A stretch of DNA of 64,000 nucleotides from Nocardia donostiensis. GTDB taxonomy: Bacteria; Actinomycetota; Actinomycetes; Mycobacteriales; Mycobacteriaceae. The DNA lies in the NCBI RefSeq assembly GCF_002081715.1, contig NZ_MUKP01000005.1, forward strand, positions 62,001-126,000. The letters run 5' to 3'. The notes under the pieces were generated by a model that worked only from the letters and a program-made list of their open reading frames with translations, had not been told where the DNA came from and did not search any database. This document shows, in pieces, positions 42,409 through 51,302 of this stretch. Position 1 is the first letter of the stretch; each line of letters starts with the position of its first letter. Made by a program: the position numbers and the translations under genes.

Positions 42409-44907
42409 GTGGATCTGACCGAACTGCTCGAGATACCGGGAACCGACGCCGACGCGCTGTACGAGTCGTTCGGGGCATGGGCCGCCGAGCAGGGCACTCC
42501 GCTCTACCCCGCGCAGGATGAGGCGCTGCTGGAGCTGGCGTCGGAGTCCAATGTCATCCTGGCCACCCCGACCGGCTCCGGGAAGTCGCTGGTCGCGGTC
42601 GGCGCGCATCTGTTCGCTCTGAGCAGAGGCCAGCGCACCTACTACACGGCACCGATCAAAGCCCTGGTGAGCGAGAAGTTCTTCGCCCTGTGCGAGGTGT
42701 TCGGCGCCGATCGGGTCGGTATGGTCACCGGTGACGCCGCCGTCAACGCCGACGCCCCCATCATTTGCGCGACCGCCGAGATCCTGGCGAATCTGGCATT
42801 ACGGGAAGGCGCTGCCGCCGATATCGGCCAGGTGGTGATGGACGAATTCCACTTCTATGCCGACCCCGATCGCGGCTGGGCCTGGCAGGTTCCGCTGTTG
42901 GAGCTGCCGCGTGCGCAGTTCCTGCTCATGTCGGCCACGCTCGGTGAGGTCGATTTCTTCGCCGCCGACCTGAAACGCCGCACCGGCCGGTCGACCGCGG
43001 TTGTCGCAGGCACCGAACGTCCGGTGCCGTTGAGCTTCTCCTATGCGCGCACCTCGATCACCGAAACGCTAGAGGAGCTGGTGACCACCCATCAGGCGCC
43101 GGTGTACGTTGTGCACTTCACGCAGGCGGCGGCGTTGGAGCGGGCGCAGGCACTGACCAGTGTCAATTTCGCCAGCCGTGCCGAAAAGGATGCGATCGCC
43201 GAGGCCGTGGGCCAGTTCCGGTTCTCCTCCGGTTTCGGCAAAACTCTGTCGCGGCTGATCCGCCACGGTATCGGGGTGCATCATGCGGGGATGTTGCCCA
43301 AGTACCGGCGGCTGGTGGAACGGTTGGCCCAGGACGGGCTGCTGAAAGTGGTGTGCGGTACCGACACCCTGGGGGTGGGGATCAACGTCCCGATCAGGAC
43401 GGTGCTGCTGACCGGTCTGACCAAATTCGACGGGGTACGCACCCGCAGGCTCAAGGCCCGCGAATTCCATCAGATCGCAGGTCGCGCAGGGCGCGCCGGG
43501 TTCGACACGATGGGCACCGTCGTCGTACAGGCGCCCGAGCACGAGGTGGAGAACACCAAGCTGCTGGCCAAAGCGGGCGACGACCCGAAGAAACTGCGCA
43601 AGGTGCAGCGGCGCAAACCGCCGGAGGGTTTCGTCTCCTGGAGCGAAGAGACCTTTCAGCGGCTGGTTGCCGCACCGCCGGAGCCGATGGTGTCACGTTT
43701 CACGGTCACCAATTCGATGCTGCTCAATGTGATCTCGCGTCCGGGGAACTGTTTCGACGCGATGCGGCATCTGCTCGAGGACAATCACGAACCCCGTCCC
43801 GCCCAGCGCAGGCATATTCTGCGTGCGATCCGGCTCTATCGGGCGTTGCGCGACGCCGGTGTCGTCCAGCAGCTTCCCGAACCCGACGCCCAGGGCAGGC
43901 GGGCCAGGCTCACCGTCGATCTGCAACGCGATTTCGCCCTGGACCAGCCGCTGTCGCCGTTCGCGCTGGCTGCGCTGGAACTGCTCGACCCCGCATCTCC
44001 CGGTTATGCGCTGGACGTGGTGTCGCTGGTCGAATCGACGCTGGAGGATCCGCGGCAGGTGCTGCTGGCCCAGCAGCACAAGGCGCGCGGGGAGGCGGTC
44101 GCCGAGATGAAAGCCGACGGTATCGATTACGACGAGCGGATGGAACTGCTCGAGGAGGTCACCTGGCCCACACCGCTGGCCGAGATGATCGAACCCGCAT
44201 ACGAGACCTACCGGGCCGGGCATCCGTGGCTGTCAGAGTTCGCGCCGTCCCCGAAGTCGGTGGTGCGGGACATGGTCGAACGGGCGATGACGTTCGCGGA
44301 ACTGATCTCCTACTACGAGCTCGCCCGTTCCGAGGGTGTGGTGCTGCGTTATCTGGCCGACGCTTATCGCGCCCTGCGGCGCACCGTGCCGGAAACCGCG
44401 CGCACCGAAGAACTCGACGACATCACCGAATGGCTGGGTGAACTGGTGCGTCAGGTGGACTCGAGCCTGCTCGACGAATGGGAACAACTGACCGGTCCTG
44501 GCGCGGAAACCGATGCCGAGCAGGTGGCGTTCGGTGCGGAGACGATCCGGCCGATCTCGGCGAACGAACGCGCGTTCCGGGTGCTGATCCGCAACGCGAT
44601 GTTCCGCCGGGTGGAGTTGGCTGCGCGCCGCGATTGGGACGCCCTCGCCGACCTGGGGCCCGGACCGGATTGGGAAACCGAGCTGGCACCGTATTTCGCC
44701 GAATACGGCAGCATCGGCACCGGACCGGATGCGCGCGGACCGCAGCTGTTCCAAGCGCGTCCCCGCGGCGACTTCTGGGAGGTGCGTCAGGTGCTTGACG
44801 ACCCGGCTGGTGATCGCGGGTGGGCGCTGATCGCCACCGTCGATCCGGGCGCCTCTGACGCGGCAGGTGAAGTGGTGTTCGACGAGGTCAGCATATCGAC
44901 AGGCTGA
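42409..44907 (+). CDS. Ski2-like DEAD/DEAH helicase with DUF3516 C-terminal domain
   Basis: This 832-residue superfamily 2 RNA/DNA helicase has motif I ATPTGSGKS (about 48-56), DEFHFY as motif II (about 144-149), SATLGE as motif III, TDTLGVGINVP and HQIAGRAGRAGFD as motifs V and VI. After a winged-helix/ratchet-like middle (about 420-560) comes a DUF3516 domain covering the last 270 or so residues. The family resembles Mtr4/HelY but has no known substrate. I start at GTG 42409 behind a -10-like box. It lies close behind PAC2 but has its own promoter signal. Confidence 0.92.
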   Translation: MDLTELLEIPGTDADALYESFGAWAAEQGTPLYPAQDEALLELASESNVILATPTGSGKSLVAVGAHLFALSRGQRTYYTAPIKALVSEKFFALCEVFGADRVGMVTGDAAVNADAPIICATAEILANLALREGAAADIGQVVMDEFHFYADPDRGWAWQVPLLELPRAQFLLMSATLGEVDFFAADLKRRTGRSTAVVAGTERPVPLSFSYARTSITETLEELVTTHQAPVYVVHFTQAAALERAQALTSVNFASRAEKDAIAEAVGQFRFSSGFGKTLSRLIRHGIGVHHAGMLPKYRRLVERLAQDGLLKVVCGTDTLGVGINVPIRTVLLTGLTKFDGVRTRRLKAREFHQIAGRAGRAGFDTMGTVVVQAPEHEVENTKLLAKAGDDPKKLRKVQRRKPPEGFVSWSEETFQRLVAAPPEPMVSRFTVTNSMLLNVISRPGNCFDAMRHLLEDNHEPRPAQRRHILRAIRLYRALRDAGVVQQLPEPDAQGRRARLTVDLQRDFALDQPLSPFALAALELLDPASPGYALDVVSLVESTLEDPRQVLLAQQHKARGEAVAEMKADGIDYDERMELLEEVTWPTPLAEMIEPAYETYRAGHPWLSEFAPSPKSVVRDMVERAMTFAELISYYELARSEGVVLRYLADAYRALRRTVPETARTEELDDITEWLGELVRQVDSSLLDEWEQLTGPGAETDAEQVAFGAETIRPISANERAFRVLIRNAMFRRVELAARRDWDALADLGPGPDWETELAPYFAEYGSIGTGPDARGPQLFQARPRGDFWEVRQVLDDPAGDRGWALIATVDPGASDAAGEVVFDEVSISTG

Positions 44908-44976
44908 GGCCGGGCGGTGCCGATTCCGGTCTGGGCCGACGCGTTCTCGCCGGATTCGTTTCCCGGTTCCGGCCGC

Positions 44977-45014
44977 TGATACTCTCTCCCCCGCCGCTGC
45001 GACCGAAAGAGTAT
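44977..45014 (+). promoter_or_regulatory. Promoter and leader hairpin of the polyamine operon
   Basis: TGATACTCT (44977-44985) fits an extended -10 box (TGnTANNNT). Its ATACTCT (44979-44985) is inverted as AGAGTAT at 45008-45014, just before ATG 45018. The second copy overlaps the likely ribosome site GAAAGAG. If transcribed, the repeat could pair and affect initiation; otherwise it may be a protein-binding site. Confidence 0.4.
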
Positions 45015-45017
45015 TCG

Positions 45018-46130
45018 ATGCCCGAATCGCCCTACCTGGTCCTCGACCCGGAGCGCGTGCGCGAGAACTACCGCGCGCTCGATTCCGTGCTGTCGCGGGC
45101 GGGCAGGCGCGCGCGTATCCGATTTGCGGTCAAGGCGTGCCCGGTGCCGCAGATCGTGTCCGTGCTCGCTGCCGAGGGCGCCGAGTTCGATGTGGCCAGT
45201 GTCGGCGAGATCGGGCTGTGCCTTGCTGCGGGCGTGCCCGCCGCACGGCTCTGCTACGGCAACCCGATCAAGAAGGCGGCCGATATCGCCCGCGCCCATG
45301 AACTGGGGGTGCGGCGGTTCGCGTTCGACACCGAGGACGATCTGGCGCGGATCGCCCAGCACGCGCCGGGTGCGCAGGTCGAGTGCCGTTTCCTGGCTGA
45401 TGCGCCCGAATCGCGTACCCCGTTCGGGATGAAGTTCGGGTGTGCGCCGGGGGAAGCGCTGCGCCTGCTCGCCCGCGCCGCCGACCTCGGACTCGCGGTG
45501 GGCGGGCCCTGTTTTCATGTCGGTTCTCAGCAGCTGGACCCGCAGGCATGGCGGATCGGGATCGAACAGGCGGGCGCGATCGTCGCCGCATTGGCGGACA
45601 AGGGAATCGGCGTCGCCGTGGTGAATATCGGCGGCGGCCTGCCCGTATCGTACGCCGACCCCGTGCCGCCGTTGGAGACGATCGCGCAGACTTCGCTGGC
45701 TGCTGCGGCACAGTTCCTGCCCGCCGCGACCGATCTGGTGGTGGAGCCCGGCCGGGCCCTGGTCGCGACGGCGGGTGTCATCCACGCCGAGGTCGTCGGG
45801 GTGCGGACCGCGCCCGACGGCAGACGCTGGGTTTATCTCGATATCGGCCGCTACAACGGTATGGCCGAAACCGAGAACGAGTATATCGCTTACCGTTTCA
45901 CCACCGACCGCGACGGCGATCCGGTCGACGAAGCGGTGGTCGCGGGACCCACCTGCGACGGTGATGATGTGCTGTATCAACGCACACGTGTCCTGCTGCC
46001 GACCACGTTACGAGCCGGCGATCAGGTCCGGGTTCTCGGTACCGGCGCTTACACGGCGAGTTACTCGTCGGTGTCCTTCAACGGTTTTCCGCCCCTGACG
46101 GTGCATGTCCTGGGCGCTGAGCGAGAGTGA
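45018..46130 (+). CDS. Ornithine/lysine decarboxylase-like enzyme (fold-type III PLP)
   Basis: This 370-residue alanine-racemase-fold decarboxylase holds PLP on Lys39 (FAVKAC) and binds its phosphate with EPGR (243-246). GPCFHVGSQ (about 159-167) and the active-site Cys313-Asp314 in GPTCDGDD, contributed across the dimer, are the marks of eukaryotic-type ornithine decarboxylases. The product would be putrescine (or cadaverine from lysine). The next gene encodes a fused AdoMet decarboxylase/spermidine synthase and overlaps its stop, so the operon could make spermidine from ornithine. Substrate choice between ornithine and lysine is not decided by sequence alone. Confidence 0.88.
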   Translation: MPESPYLVLDPERVRENYRALDSVLSRAGRRARIRFAVKACPVPQIVSVLAAEGAEFDVASVGEIGLCLAAGVPAARLCYGNPIKKAADIARAHELGVRRFAFDTEDDLARIAQHAPGAQVECRFLADAPESRTPFGMKFGCAPGEALRLLARAADLGLAVGGPCFHVGSQQLDPQAWRIGIEQAGAIVAALADKGIGVAVVNIGGGLPVSYADPVPPLETIAQTSLAAAAQFLPAATDLVVEPGRALVATAGVIHAEVVGVRTAPDGRRWVYLDIGRYNGMAETENEYIAYRFTTDRDGDPVDEAVVAGPTCDGDDVLYQRTRVLLPTTLRAGDQVRVLGTGAYTASYSSVSFNGFPPLTVHVLGAERE

Positions 46131-47347
46131 GTTTGCCTATGACGGCTGAATTCACCGGCTGGCATGTGCTGGCCGAGTTCGGTGGTGTCGACGCAGATCT
46201 GTGCAACGATGTCGAACGGCTCGAGACAGCGTTGCGTGAATCGCTGGTCGCTGCGGGCGTAACGATCTGCGATGTCGTGCACAAACAGTTCGAGCCGCAC
46301 GGTGTGACGGTGCTGGCGCTGCTGTCGGAGTCGCACGCCTCCATCCACACCTACCCCGAGTCCGGCGATATCTTCGTCGACGTCTTCACCTGCGGCAGCG
46401 CCGGTTCCGGCGCCGATAAAGCGGTGGAATTCCTGCGCGAGGCGCTCGCGCCTCAGCACGTCGAATTGTCGACGGTGCGCCGCGGCCACTCCGGGCAGCG
46501 GATCGAGGAGCCGGTGGGGCCCGGCTTGACCCGGGTGTGGGAGCTGTCGGAGGTGCTGGTCGACACCCGTACCGAATACCAGCATCTGGTTATCGGCCGA
46601 ACCGAGCAGGGCATCAGCCTGTTCTCCGACAACGACCGCCAGTCCACCGAGTTCTCCCAGCTCACCTACCACGAGGCGATGGTGGTGCCCGCGTTGGTGC
46701 TGGCCGAAAAGCTCGACGATGTGCTGATCATCGGCTCTGGCGAGGGCGTGGCGAGCCAGCTGGCGATCGCCGCGGGCGCCACCCGCGTCGATCACGTCGA
46801 TATCGACCGGACCGCGGTGCACCTGTGCGCCGAACATCTGCCCTACGGCTACACCAACGCCGAACTGAACGCGGCCGCCGCGGGTGAGGGACCGATCCAG
46901 GTGTTCTTCGCCGACGGCTGGGAATTCCTCGCCGACGCGGCCGCCGCCGGTAACCGCTACGACGTCATCGTGATCGACCTGCCCGACGAACGGGTCGAAG
47001 ACGCCCAGCACAACCGCCTGTACGAAGCGGATTTCCTGCGGCGTTGCCGCGATGTGCTGGCACCCGGCGGCGTCCTCACCGCGCAGGCGGGTTGCGCGAC
47101 CATGTGGCGCAACGAGACCCTGAAACGGTCCTGGCAGCGTTTCCATGAACAGTTCGGCACCGTCGTGCACTACGGCAGCGACGAACACGAATGGTCGTTC
47201 CTGTTCGGTCTCACCGATCGGATCGACGACCCGGTGGCCGGTATGGTCGATCGGCTCACCACCCTTGCCTACCGGCCGCAGACGATCGATGCGCCCGCGT
47301 TGCGGCGCGGTGCGGTCGAGCCGTACGCGCTGCGCGTCCAGCGTTGA
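46127..47347 (+). CDS. Fused S-adenosylmethionine decarboxylase / spermidine synthase
   Basis: This 406-residue fusion has an AdoMet decarboxylase of the short bacterial class at residues about 8-115. The self-cleavage site is ESHASIHTYPE, with Ser69 becoming the pyruvoyl group; His74 and Cys89 (VDVFTCG) complete the active site. From about 130 it is a spermidine-synthase domain: SQLTYHEAMVVPAL, IIGSGEGVASQLA (SAM-type loop), HVDIDRTAV and the acidic DLPD (DxxD) active-site pair. The glycine loop lacks the usual RE ending. The upstream stop overlaps GTG 46127 (GTGA); ATG 46139 is an alternative start. Confidence 0.9.
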   Translation: MSLPMTAEFTGWHVLAEFGGVDADLCNDVERLETALRESLVAAGVTICDVVHKQFEPHGVTVLALLSESHASIHTYPESGDIFVDVFTCGSAGSGADKAVEFLREALAPQHVELSTVRRGHSGQRIEEPVGPGLTRVWELSEVLVDTRTEYQHLVIGRTEQGISLFSDNDRQSTEFSQLTYHEAMVVPALVLAEKLDDVLIIGSGEGVASQLAIAAGATRVDHVDIDRTAVHLCAEHLPYGYTNAELNAAAAGEGPIQVFFADGWEFLADAAAAGNRYDVIVIDLPDERVEDAQHNRLYEADFLRRCRDVLAPGGVLTAQAGCATMWRNETLKRSWQRFHEQFGTVVHYGSDEHEWSFLFGLTDRIDDPVAGMVDRLTTLAYRPQTIDAPALRRGAVEPYALRVQR

Positions 47348-47360
47348 CCGTCCGCCTCGG

Positions 47361-48269
47361 TCACACCGGCCGGTGGGCGCGAATGATGTCGGCCAGGTAG
47401 CGATAGTCCTCACTGCGCGCGGTGGAGGCGCGGAAAGCCAAGCCGAGGGTGCGGCCGGGGGCCGGAGCAGCGAAGCGGGCGGTGTCCAGGGTGCCGCGGG
47501 CGGTTTCGGTGGCGACCGCCATCTGCGGGATGAGGGTGACGCCGAGGCCGCCCGCCACACACTGCACCACCGTTGTCAGTGATGCAGCTCGGGTATCACC
47601 GACCGCGCCGGGGTTGATGTCGGCGGAGCGGCACACCTCTAGCGTCTGGTCGCGCAGGCAGTGGCCTTCGTCCAACAGCAGCAGCGGCAGCGTGTCCAGT
47701 GCGCCGGGTTCGATATCGGTGCGGCCGGCCAGCTCGTGCCCGCGCGGGGTGACCAGCACGAACTCCTCGGTGTAGAGCGGGATCTCGACCAGCGACGACG
47801 CATCGGTGGGCAGCGCGAGCAATGCCACGTCGAGCACCCCGGCGCGCAGGCCGTCGACCAGCCGGGCGGTCTGGTCCTCCACGATCTGCGGTACCAGCGC
47901 GGGCAGTTCGCTGCGCAGTGCGGGTAACAGGGTGGGCAGCACGTACGGCGCGACCGTGGGGATGATGCCCATCCGCAGGGTGGCGCCGAGACCGTTACCG
48001 TTTGCCGAGGCCAGGAACCGGTCGGCGGCCTCGAGGGTGGCCACCGCTTGCGGCAGCAGCCTTCGGCCTGCGGCGGTTACCAGAACTTTGCGGGTGCTGC
48101 GTTCGATCAGCTGTAGTCCGAGCCCGTTTTCCAGGGCAGCCAGCGCCTGCGATAGCGTGGGCTGGCTCACACCCGAGCGCGCTGCGGCGGTGCCGAAGTG
48201 ACGATATTCGGCGATCGCCACGAATGCACGCAGCTGCGACAGGGTCGGCTGATAAGTCTGATCACTCAC
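47361..48269 (-). CDS. oxyR: LysR-type peroxide sensor OxyR
   Basis: This 302-residue regulator has an N-terminal winged helix-turn-helix (LSQLRAFVAIAEYRHFGTAAARSGVSQPTLSQALAALE) and a LysR effector domain with the redox pair in GHCLRDQTLEVC, where two cysteines nine residues apart correspond to Cys199/Cys208 of E. coli OxyR. The gene is intact, unlike the decayed oxyR of M. tuberculosis. It is divergent from ahpC, its classic target. I start at GTG 48269, with TACACT seven bases upstream; the frame is open to 48296. Confidence 0.95.
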   Translation of the reverse strand: MSDQTYQPTLSQLRAFVAIAEYRHFGTAAARSGVSQPTLSQALAALENGLGLQLIERSTRKVLVTAAGRRLLPQAVATLEAADRFLASANGNGLGATLRMGIIPTVAPYVLPTLLPALRSELPALVPQIVEDQTARLVDGLRAGVLDVALLALPTDASSLVEIPLYTEEFVLVTPRGHELAGRTDIEPGALDTLPLLLLDEGHCLRDQTLEVCRSADINPGAVGDTRAASLTTVVQCVAGGLGVTLIPQMAVATETARGTLDTARFAAPAPGRTLGLAFRASTARSEDYRYLADIIRAHRPV

Positions 48270-48294
48270 GCCTATCAGTGTAGTGCGACTTATC
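48251..48294. promoter_or_regulatory. oxyR promoter and candidate OxyR-binding region
   Basis: GATAAGTC (48251-48258) and its exact inverse GACTTATC (48287-48294) flank the oxyR start, 28 bases apart. Between them, on the minus strand, lies the -10-like box TACACT (48277-48282). The region is AT-richer than its surroundings and lies between oxyR and ahpC, where OxyR is expected to bind. Confidence 0.5.
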
Positions 48295-48402
48295 ACCTTT
48301 ACCTTTTAGCGGTTCTTGGGCAAGATCACAGGTGAGCTTCACCCAACAGCCGGGACGGTCGTACGAACCGGACCCGGACACAACGACACACGAGGAGATG
48401 AG

Positions 48403-48990
48403 ATGGCGTTGCTGACCATCGGCGACCAGTTCCCGGCGTACAACCTCACCGCGGTGATCGGCGGTGATCTGTCGAAGGTCGACGCTCAGCAGCCTGACGA
48501 CTACTTCACCCAGGTCACCAGCGACGACCACGCGGGTAAGTGGCGGATCGTGTTCTTCTGGCCGAAGGACTTCACCTTCGTCTGCCCCACCGAGATCGCC
48601 GCCTTCGGCAAGCTGAACGAGGAGTTCGCCGACCGCGACGCGCAGGTGCTCGGTGTTTCGGTCGACAACGAGTTCGTCCACTTCCAGTGGCGGGCCCAGC
48701 ACGAGGACCTGAAGACCCTCCCCTTCCCGATGCTGTCGGACCTCAAGCGTGAGCTGGTCACCGCGACCGGTGTGCTCAACGCCGACGGTGTCGCCGACCG
48801 CGCCACCTTCATCGTCGACCCGAACAACGAGGTGCAGTTCGTCTCCGTGACCGCCGGTTCGGTCGGCCGCAACGTCGACGAGGTGCTGCGGGTGCTGGAC
48901 GCGCTGCAGTCCGACGAACTGTGCGCCTGCAACTGGAAGAAGGGCGACCCGACGATCAACGCGGGCGAACTGCTCTCCGCCAGCGTCTGA
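48403..48990 (+). CDS. ahpC: Alkyl hydroperoxide reductase / peroxiredoxin AhpC
   Basis: This 195-residue two-Cys peroxiredoxin reduces organic peroxides, hydrogen peroxide and peroxynitrite. The peroxidatic Cys61 is in FVCPTE, and Cys174 and Cys176 (ELCACNW) are the resolving pair, at the same positions as in M. tuberculosis AhpC. Electrons would come through AhpD, encoded 22 bases downstream. ATG 48403 has CGAGGAG upstream. Expression is presumably under the divergent OxyR. Confidence 0.97.
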   Translation: MALLTIGDQFPAYNLTAVIGGDLSKVDAQQPDDYFTQVTSDDHAGKWRIVFFWPKDFTFVCPTEIAAFGKLNEEFADRDAQVLGVSVDNEFVHFQWRAQHEDLKTLPFPMLSDLKRELVTATGVLNADGVADRATFIVDPNNEVQFVSVTAGSVGRNVDEVLRVLDALQSDELCACNWKKGDPTINAGELLSASV

Positions 48991-49012
48991 ACCCAGTAAG
49001 GAATTCACAGCT

Positions 49013-49552
49013 GTGTCGATCGACAATCTGAAGAACTCACTACCCGAATACGCCAAGGACCTGAAGCTGAACCTGTCCTCGATCGCACGCACCACCGTGC
49101 TGAACGAGCAGCAGCTGTGGGGCACCCTGCTCGCGACTGCGGCCGCCACCCGCTCGGCCACCACCCTGCGCGAGATCGCCGAGGAAGCGGCCGACACCCT
49201 GTCGGCCGAGGCGTACAACGCCGCACTCGGCGCCGCCTCGATCATGGGCATGAACAACGTGTTCTACCGGGGCAAGGCGTTCCTGGGCGGCCGGTACGAC
49301 GACCTGCGGGCCGGTCTGCGCATGCAGATCATCGGCTCGCCAGGCGTGGACAAGACCGACTTCGAGTTGTGGTCGTTCGCGGTATCGTCGATCAACGGTT
49401 GCCAGCACTGTCTGGAGGCGCACGAGCACACCCTGCGTGAGGCGGGCGCCTCGCGTGAGGTGATCTTCGAAGCGCTGCGGGTCGCCGCCATCGTCGCCGG
49501 TGTCGGCCAGGCCGTTGCGTCGACCGAGGCATTGGCCACCGCCACGGTCTGA
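49013..49552 (+). CDS. ahpD: Alkyl hydroperoxidase AhpD
   Basis: This 179-residue helical thiol protein passes electrons from dihydrolipoamide to AhpC. The active site Cys130/Cys133 in [13 protein letters not shown], with Glu118 and His137, is complete and at the same numbering as M. tuberculosis AhpD. GTG 49013 is preceded by AAGGA. A strong hairpin follows the stop. Confidence 0.97.
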   Translation: MSIDNLKNSLPEYAKDLKLNLSSIARTTVLNEQQLWGTLLATAAATRSATTLREIAEEAADTLSAEAYNAALGAASIMGMNNVFYRGKAFLGGRYDDLRAGLRMQIIGSPGVDKTDFELWSFAVSSINGCQHCLEAHEHTLREAGASREVIFEALRVAAIVAGVGQAVASTEALATATV

Positions 49553-49574
49553 TACCCCATCAGCGCAGCTCATA

Positions 49575-49603
49575 CGGCCCCGTCCCATCGTGGGACGGGG
49601 CCG
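49575..49603 (+). terminator. Hairpin terminator after ahpD
   Basis: CGGCCCCGTCCCA (49575-49587) pairs perfectly over 13 bp with 49591-49603 around the loop TCG. It lies 22 bases after the ahpD stop and has no U-run. Confidence 0.85.
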
Positions 49604-49665
49604 CGTGCGTATTCCAGCCCGGTGCAGGTGGAACCAGACGGATTCGGCCCACCCGCTCATCCGGG

Positions 49666-49671
49666 TATTCT
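49666..49671 (+). promoter_or_regulatory. Putative -10 box of the phzF-like gene
   Basis: TATTCT ends eight bases before ATG 49680, with no ribosome site, matching the leaderless pattern in this window. Confidence 0.4.
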
Positions 49672-49679
49672 CGGCTGGC

Positions 49680-50354
49680 ATGGGCACACAGGCTGCAGTG
49701 TTGCGCGTTTTCACCGACGCGGCCGGACGGTTCGGTAACGAACTGGGCGTGGTGCGGGCGAGTGAAGTCCCCCCGCCCGACCGGCAGGCGGTAGCCACCC
49801 AGCTCGGCTACAGCGAGACGGTATTCGTCTCCGAGCCCGTCGACGAAGTCGCCGAGGTGCGGATCTTCACCCCCGCGGTGGAGCTGCCGTTCGCCGGTCA
49901 TCCCTCGGTAGGCACCGCCTGGTGGCTCGCCGAGCAGGGCACCCCGGCACACACCCTGCAGTTGCCCGCGGGCCCGGTGCCGGTGGATATCGCCGACGGC
50001 CGGGTCTGCGTCAAAGCCCGGGCAGGCTGGGCTCCCGATTTCACCTTCCATCAGCTCGCCGACCGCGACGAGCTGGACGGACTGCGCTCGGACGATTTCT
50101 CCGACGGCCAGCACTACCTGTGGGCCTGGAGCGACGAACGCCGCGGATCGCTGCGTTCCAGGATGTTCGCGCCCGCCTTGGGTGTCACCGAGGACGAGGC
50201 GACCGGCGCGGCGGCGGTGGCGCTCACCGCGCAGCTGCGCCAAGGCCTGATCATCACCCAGGGACAGGGTTCGCAGATCTTCACCGAATGGGATTCCGAC
50301 GGGTGGGTGAGCTTGGCGGGCCGGGTCGTCGCGGATTCGGTCGTGGATCTGTAA
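49680..50354 (+). CDS. PhzF family isomerase-like protein (Rv2716-like)
   Basis: This 224-residue protein of the PhzF/diaminopimelate-epimerase-like fold has an N-terminal half with FTDAAGRFGNELGVV and a strand-helix repeat, VRIFTPAVELPFAGHPSVGTAWWLAEQG. The C-terminal half holds RMFAPALGVTEDEATGAAAVAL, another family mark. It is somewhat shorter than typical PhzF proteins (about 260-280). Rv2716 lies at the same place. The substrate is unknown, and it is not evidence of phenazine synthesis. Confidence 0.88.
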   Translation: MGTQAAVLRVFTDAAGRFGNELGVVRASEVPPPDRQAVATQLGYSETVFVSEPVDEVAEVRIFTPAVELPFAGHPSVGTAWWLAEQGTPAHTLQLPAGPVPVDIADGRVCVKARAGWAPDFTFHQLADRDELDGLRSDDFSDGQHYLWAWSDERRGSLRSRMFAPALGVTEDEATGAAAVALTAQLRQGLIITQGQGSQIFTEWDSDGWVSLAGRVVADSVVDL

Positions 50355-50364
50355 CCGCTGGATT

Positions 50365-51036
50365 TCAGCCAGCCACGGCGGCGACGAGCATATAGGCCGT
50401 ACCCAGGTCCATCGCCAGATGCGGCACCATCGCCACGCCACGTCCGGCCGACGCCTGTACCGGGTGTCCGCGCAGCCGGTGCAGGCGCCCCGCCCGGCTC
50501 AGGTATGCGCTCAGCACGACCGCGACGGCGTCGACGATGAACAACACCGCGAGCAGGATCGCGGGTCCGGTCGAAGGCCCTCCCGAGCTCCCGTCGGTGG
50601 TATGACCGGACATTGCGTACAGCATCACGGCAGAGGCGGCCAGGTGGTAGCCCAGCGCAACCACCGGCCCCACGCTCCGCTCTCCTGCACCGGTGTGCCA
50701 GCGCAGCGCCCGCCCGGCGAACAGCAGACCGAACACCACCGTCATGGCGATCAGCATGCCGCGCAACGCATGATGGCTGGCCTGCACGGGGAACAACACC
50801 ATGGCCAGCATGACGGCGCACATGAGTAGATGCGCCGCATCGGATTCGGGGTCGGCGCTGCCGGACGAGCAGGGCGCGAGCTGCGCGGAGAGCGAATTCT
50901 TCTTTGGCGCAGGATTGTCGGTATTCGTCGCCAAACCTGGCCGCAGCACACCGACGACGACCACCCCCGCCGCCACGACGAAGGCGCCCACCACCATCCA
51001 GCGCAGAGCGGCGTACTCCACTACGAATGCTGCCAT
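50365..51036 (-). CDS. DUF5134 integral membrane protein
   Basis: This 223-residue protein has six or so membrane helices. A first pair (about 5-38) is followed by a polar loop, then helices containing AAHLLMCAVMLAMVLF, ALRGMLIAMTVVFGLLFAGRAL and HLAASAVMLYAMSGH. The His-containing segment DAAHLLMCAVMLAM and the His pairs in ASHHALRG and YHLAASA resemble the metal-binding helices of DUF5134 proteins found next to copper-related genes elsewhere. The start is ATG 51036; GTG or ATG codons to 51072 are possible. Function unknown. Confidence 0.75.
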   Translation of the reverse strand: MAAFVVEYAALRWMVVGAFVVAAGVVVVGVLRPGLATNTDNPAPKKNSLSAQLAPCSSGSADPESDAAHLLMCAVMLAMVLFPVQASHHALRGMLIAMTVVFGLLFAGRALRWHTGAGERSVGPVVALGYHLAASAVMLYAMSGHTTDGSSGGPSTGPAILLAVLFIVDAVAVVLSAYLSRAGRLHRLRGHPVQASAGRGVAMVPHLAMDLGTAYMLVAAVAG

Positions 51037-51128
51037 GCCCCAACACCTTTCACCGTGTCGACCGATCCGCACTCCATGCTCGCATCCGTTTCCCCCGCGC
51101 GGGGATCTTCGAAAGGCCTAGACGATCA

Positions 51129-51302
51129 TGTCGGTCTTGCGGCGAACCCATCGCATTCGGCCGCCGCCCGGGCACACCGCCGAGGCGCATCCGAACCGGC
51201 GCCGGCAGGACATCGATCTTGTCGGTCCTGCGAGGAACGCATGGCATCCGGCCACTGCCCGGGCACACCATCGAGGCTCATCCGAGCCGACGCCGGCAGG
51301 AC
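51129..51302. repeat. Tandem direct repeat, two 83-base copies
   Basis: Copies at 51129-51211 and 51220-51302 have a 91-base period and agree at 70 of 83 positions by my count. Both begin TGTCGGTC and end CGCCGGCAGGAC, and both contain the shared core GCCCGGGCACACC. They lie in the 398-base spacer between the DUF5134 gene and hrpA, which holds no other supported gene. Function unknown. Confidence 0.85.

Noticed and set aside
51129-51302. CRISPR-like array
   Set aside because: There are only two long, diverged units with an 8-base gap, no spacers and no cas genes.
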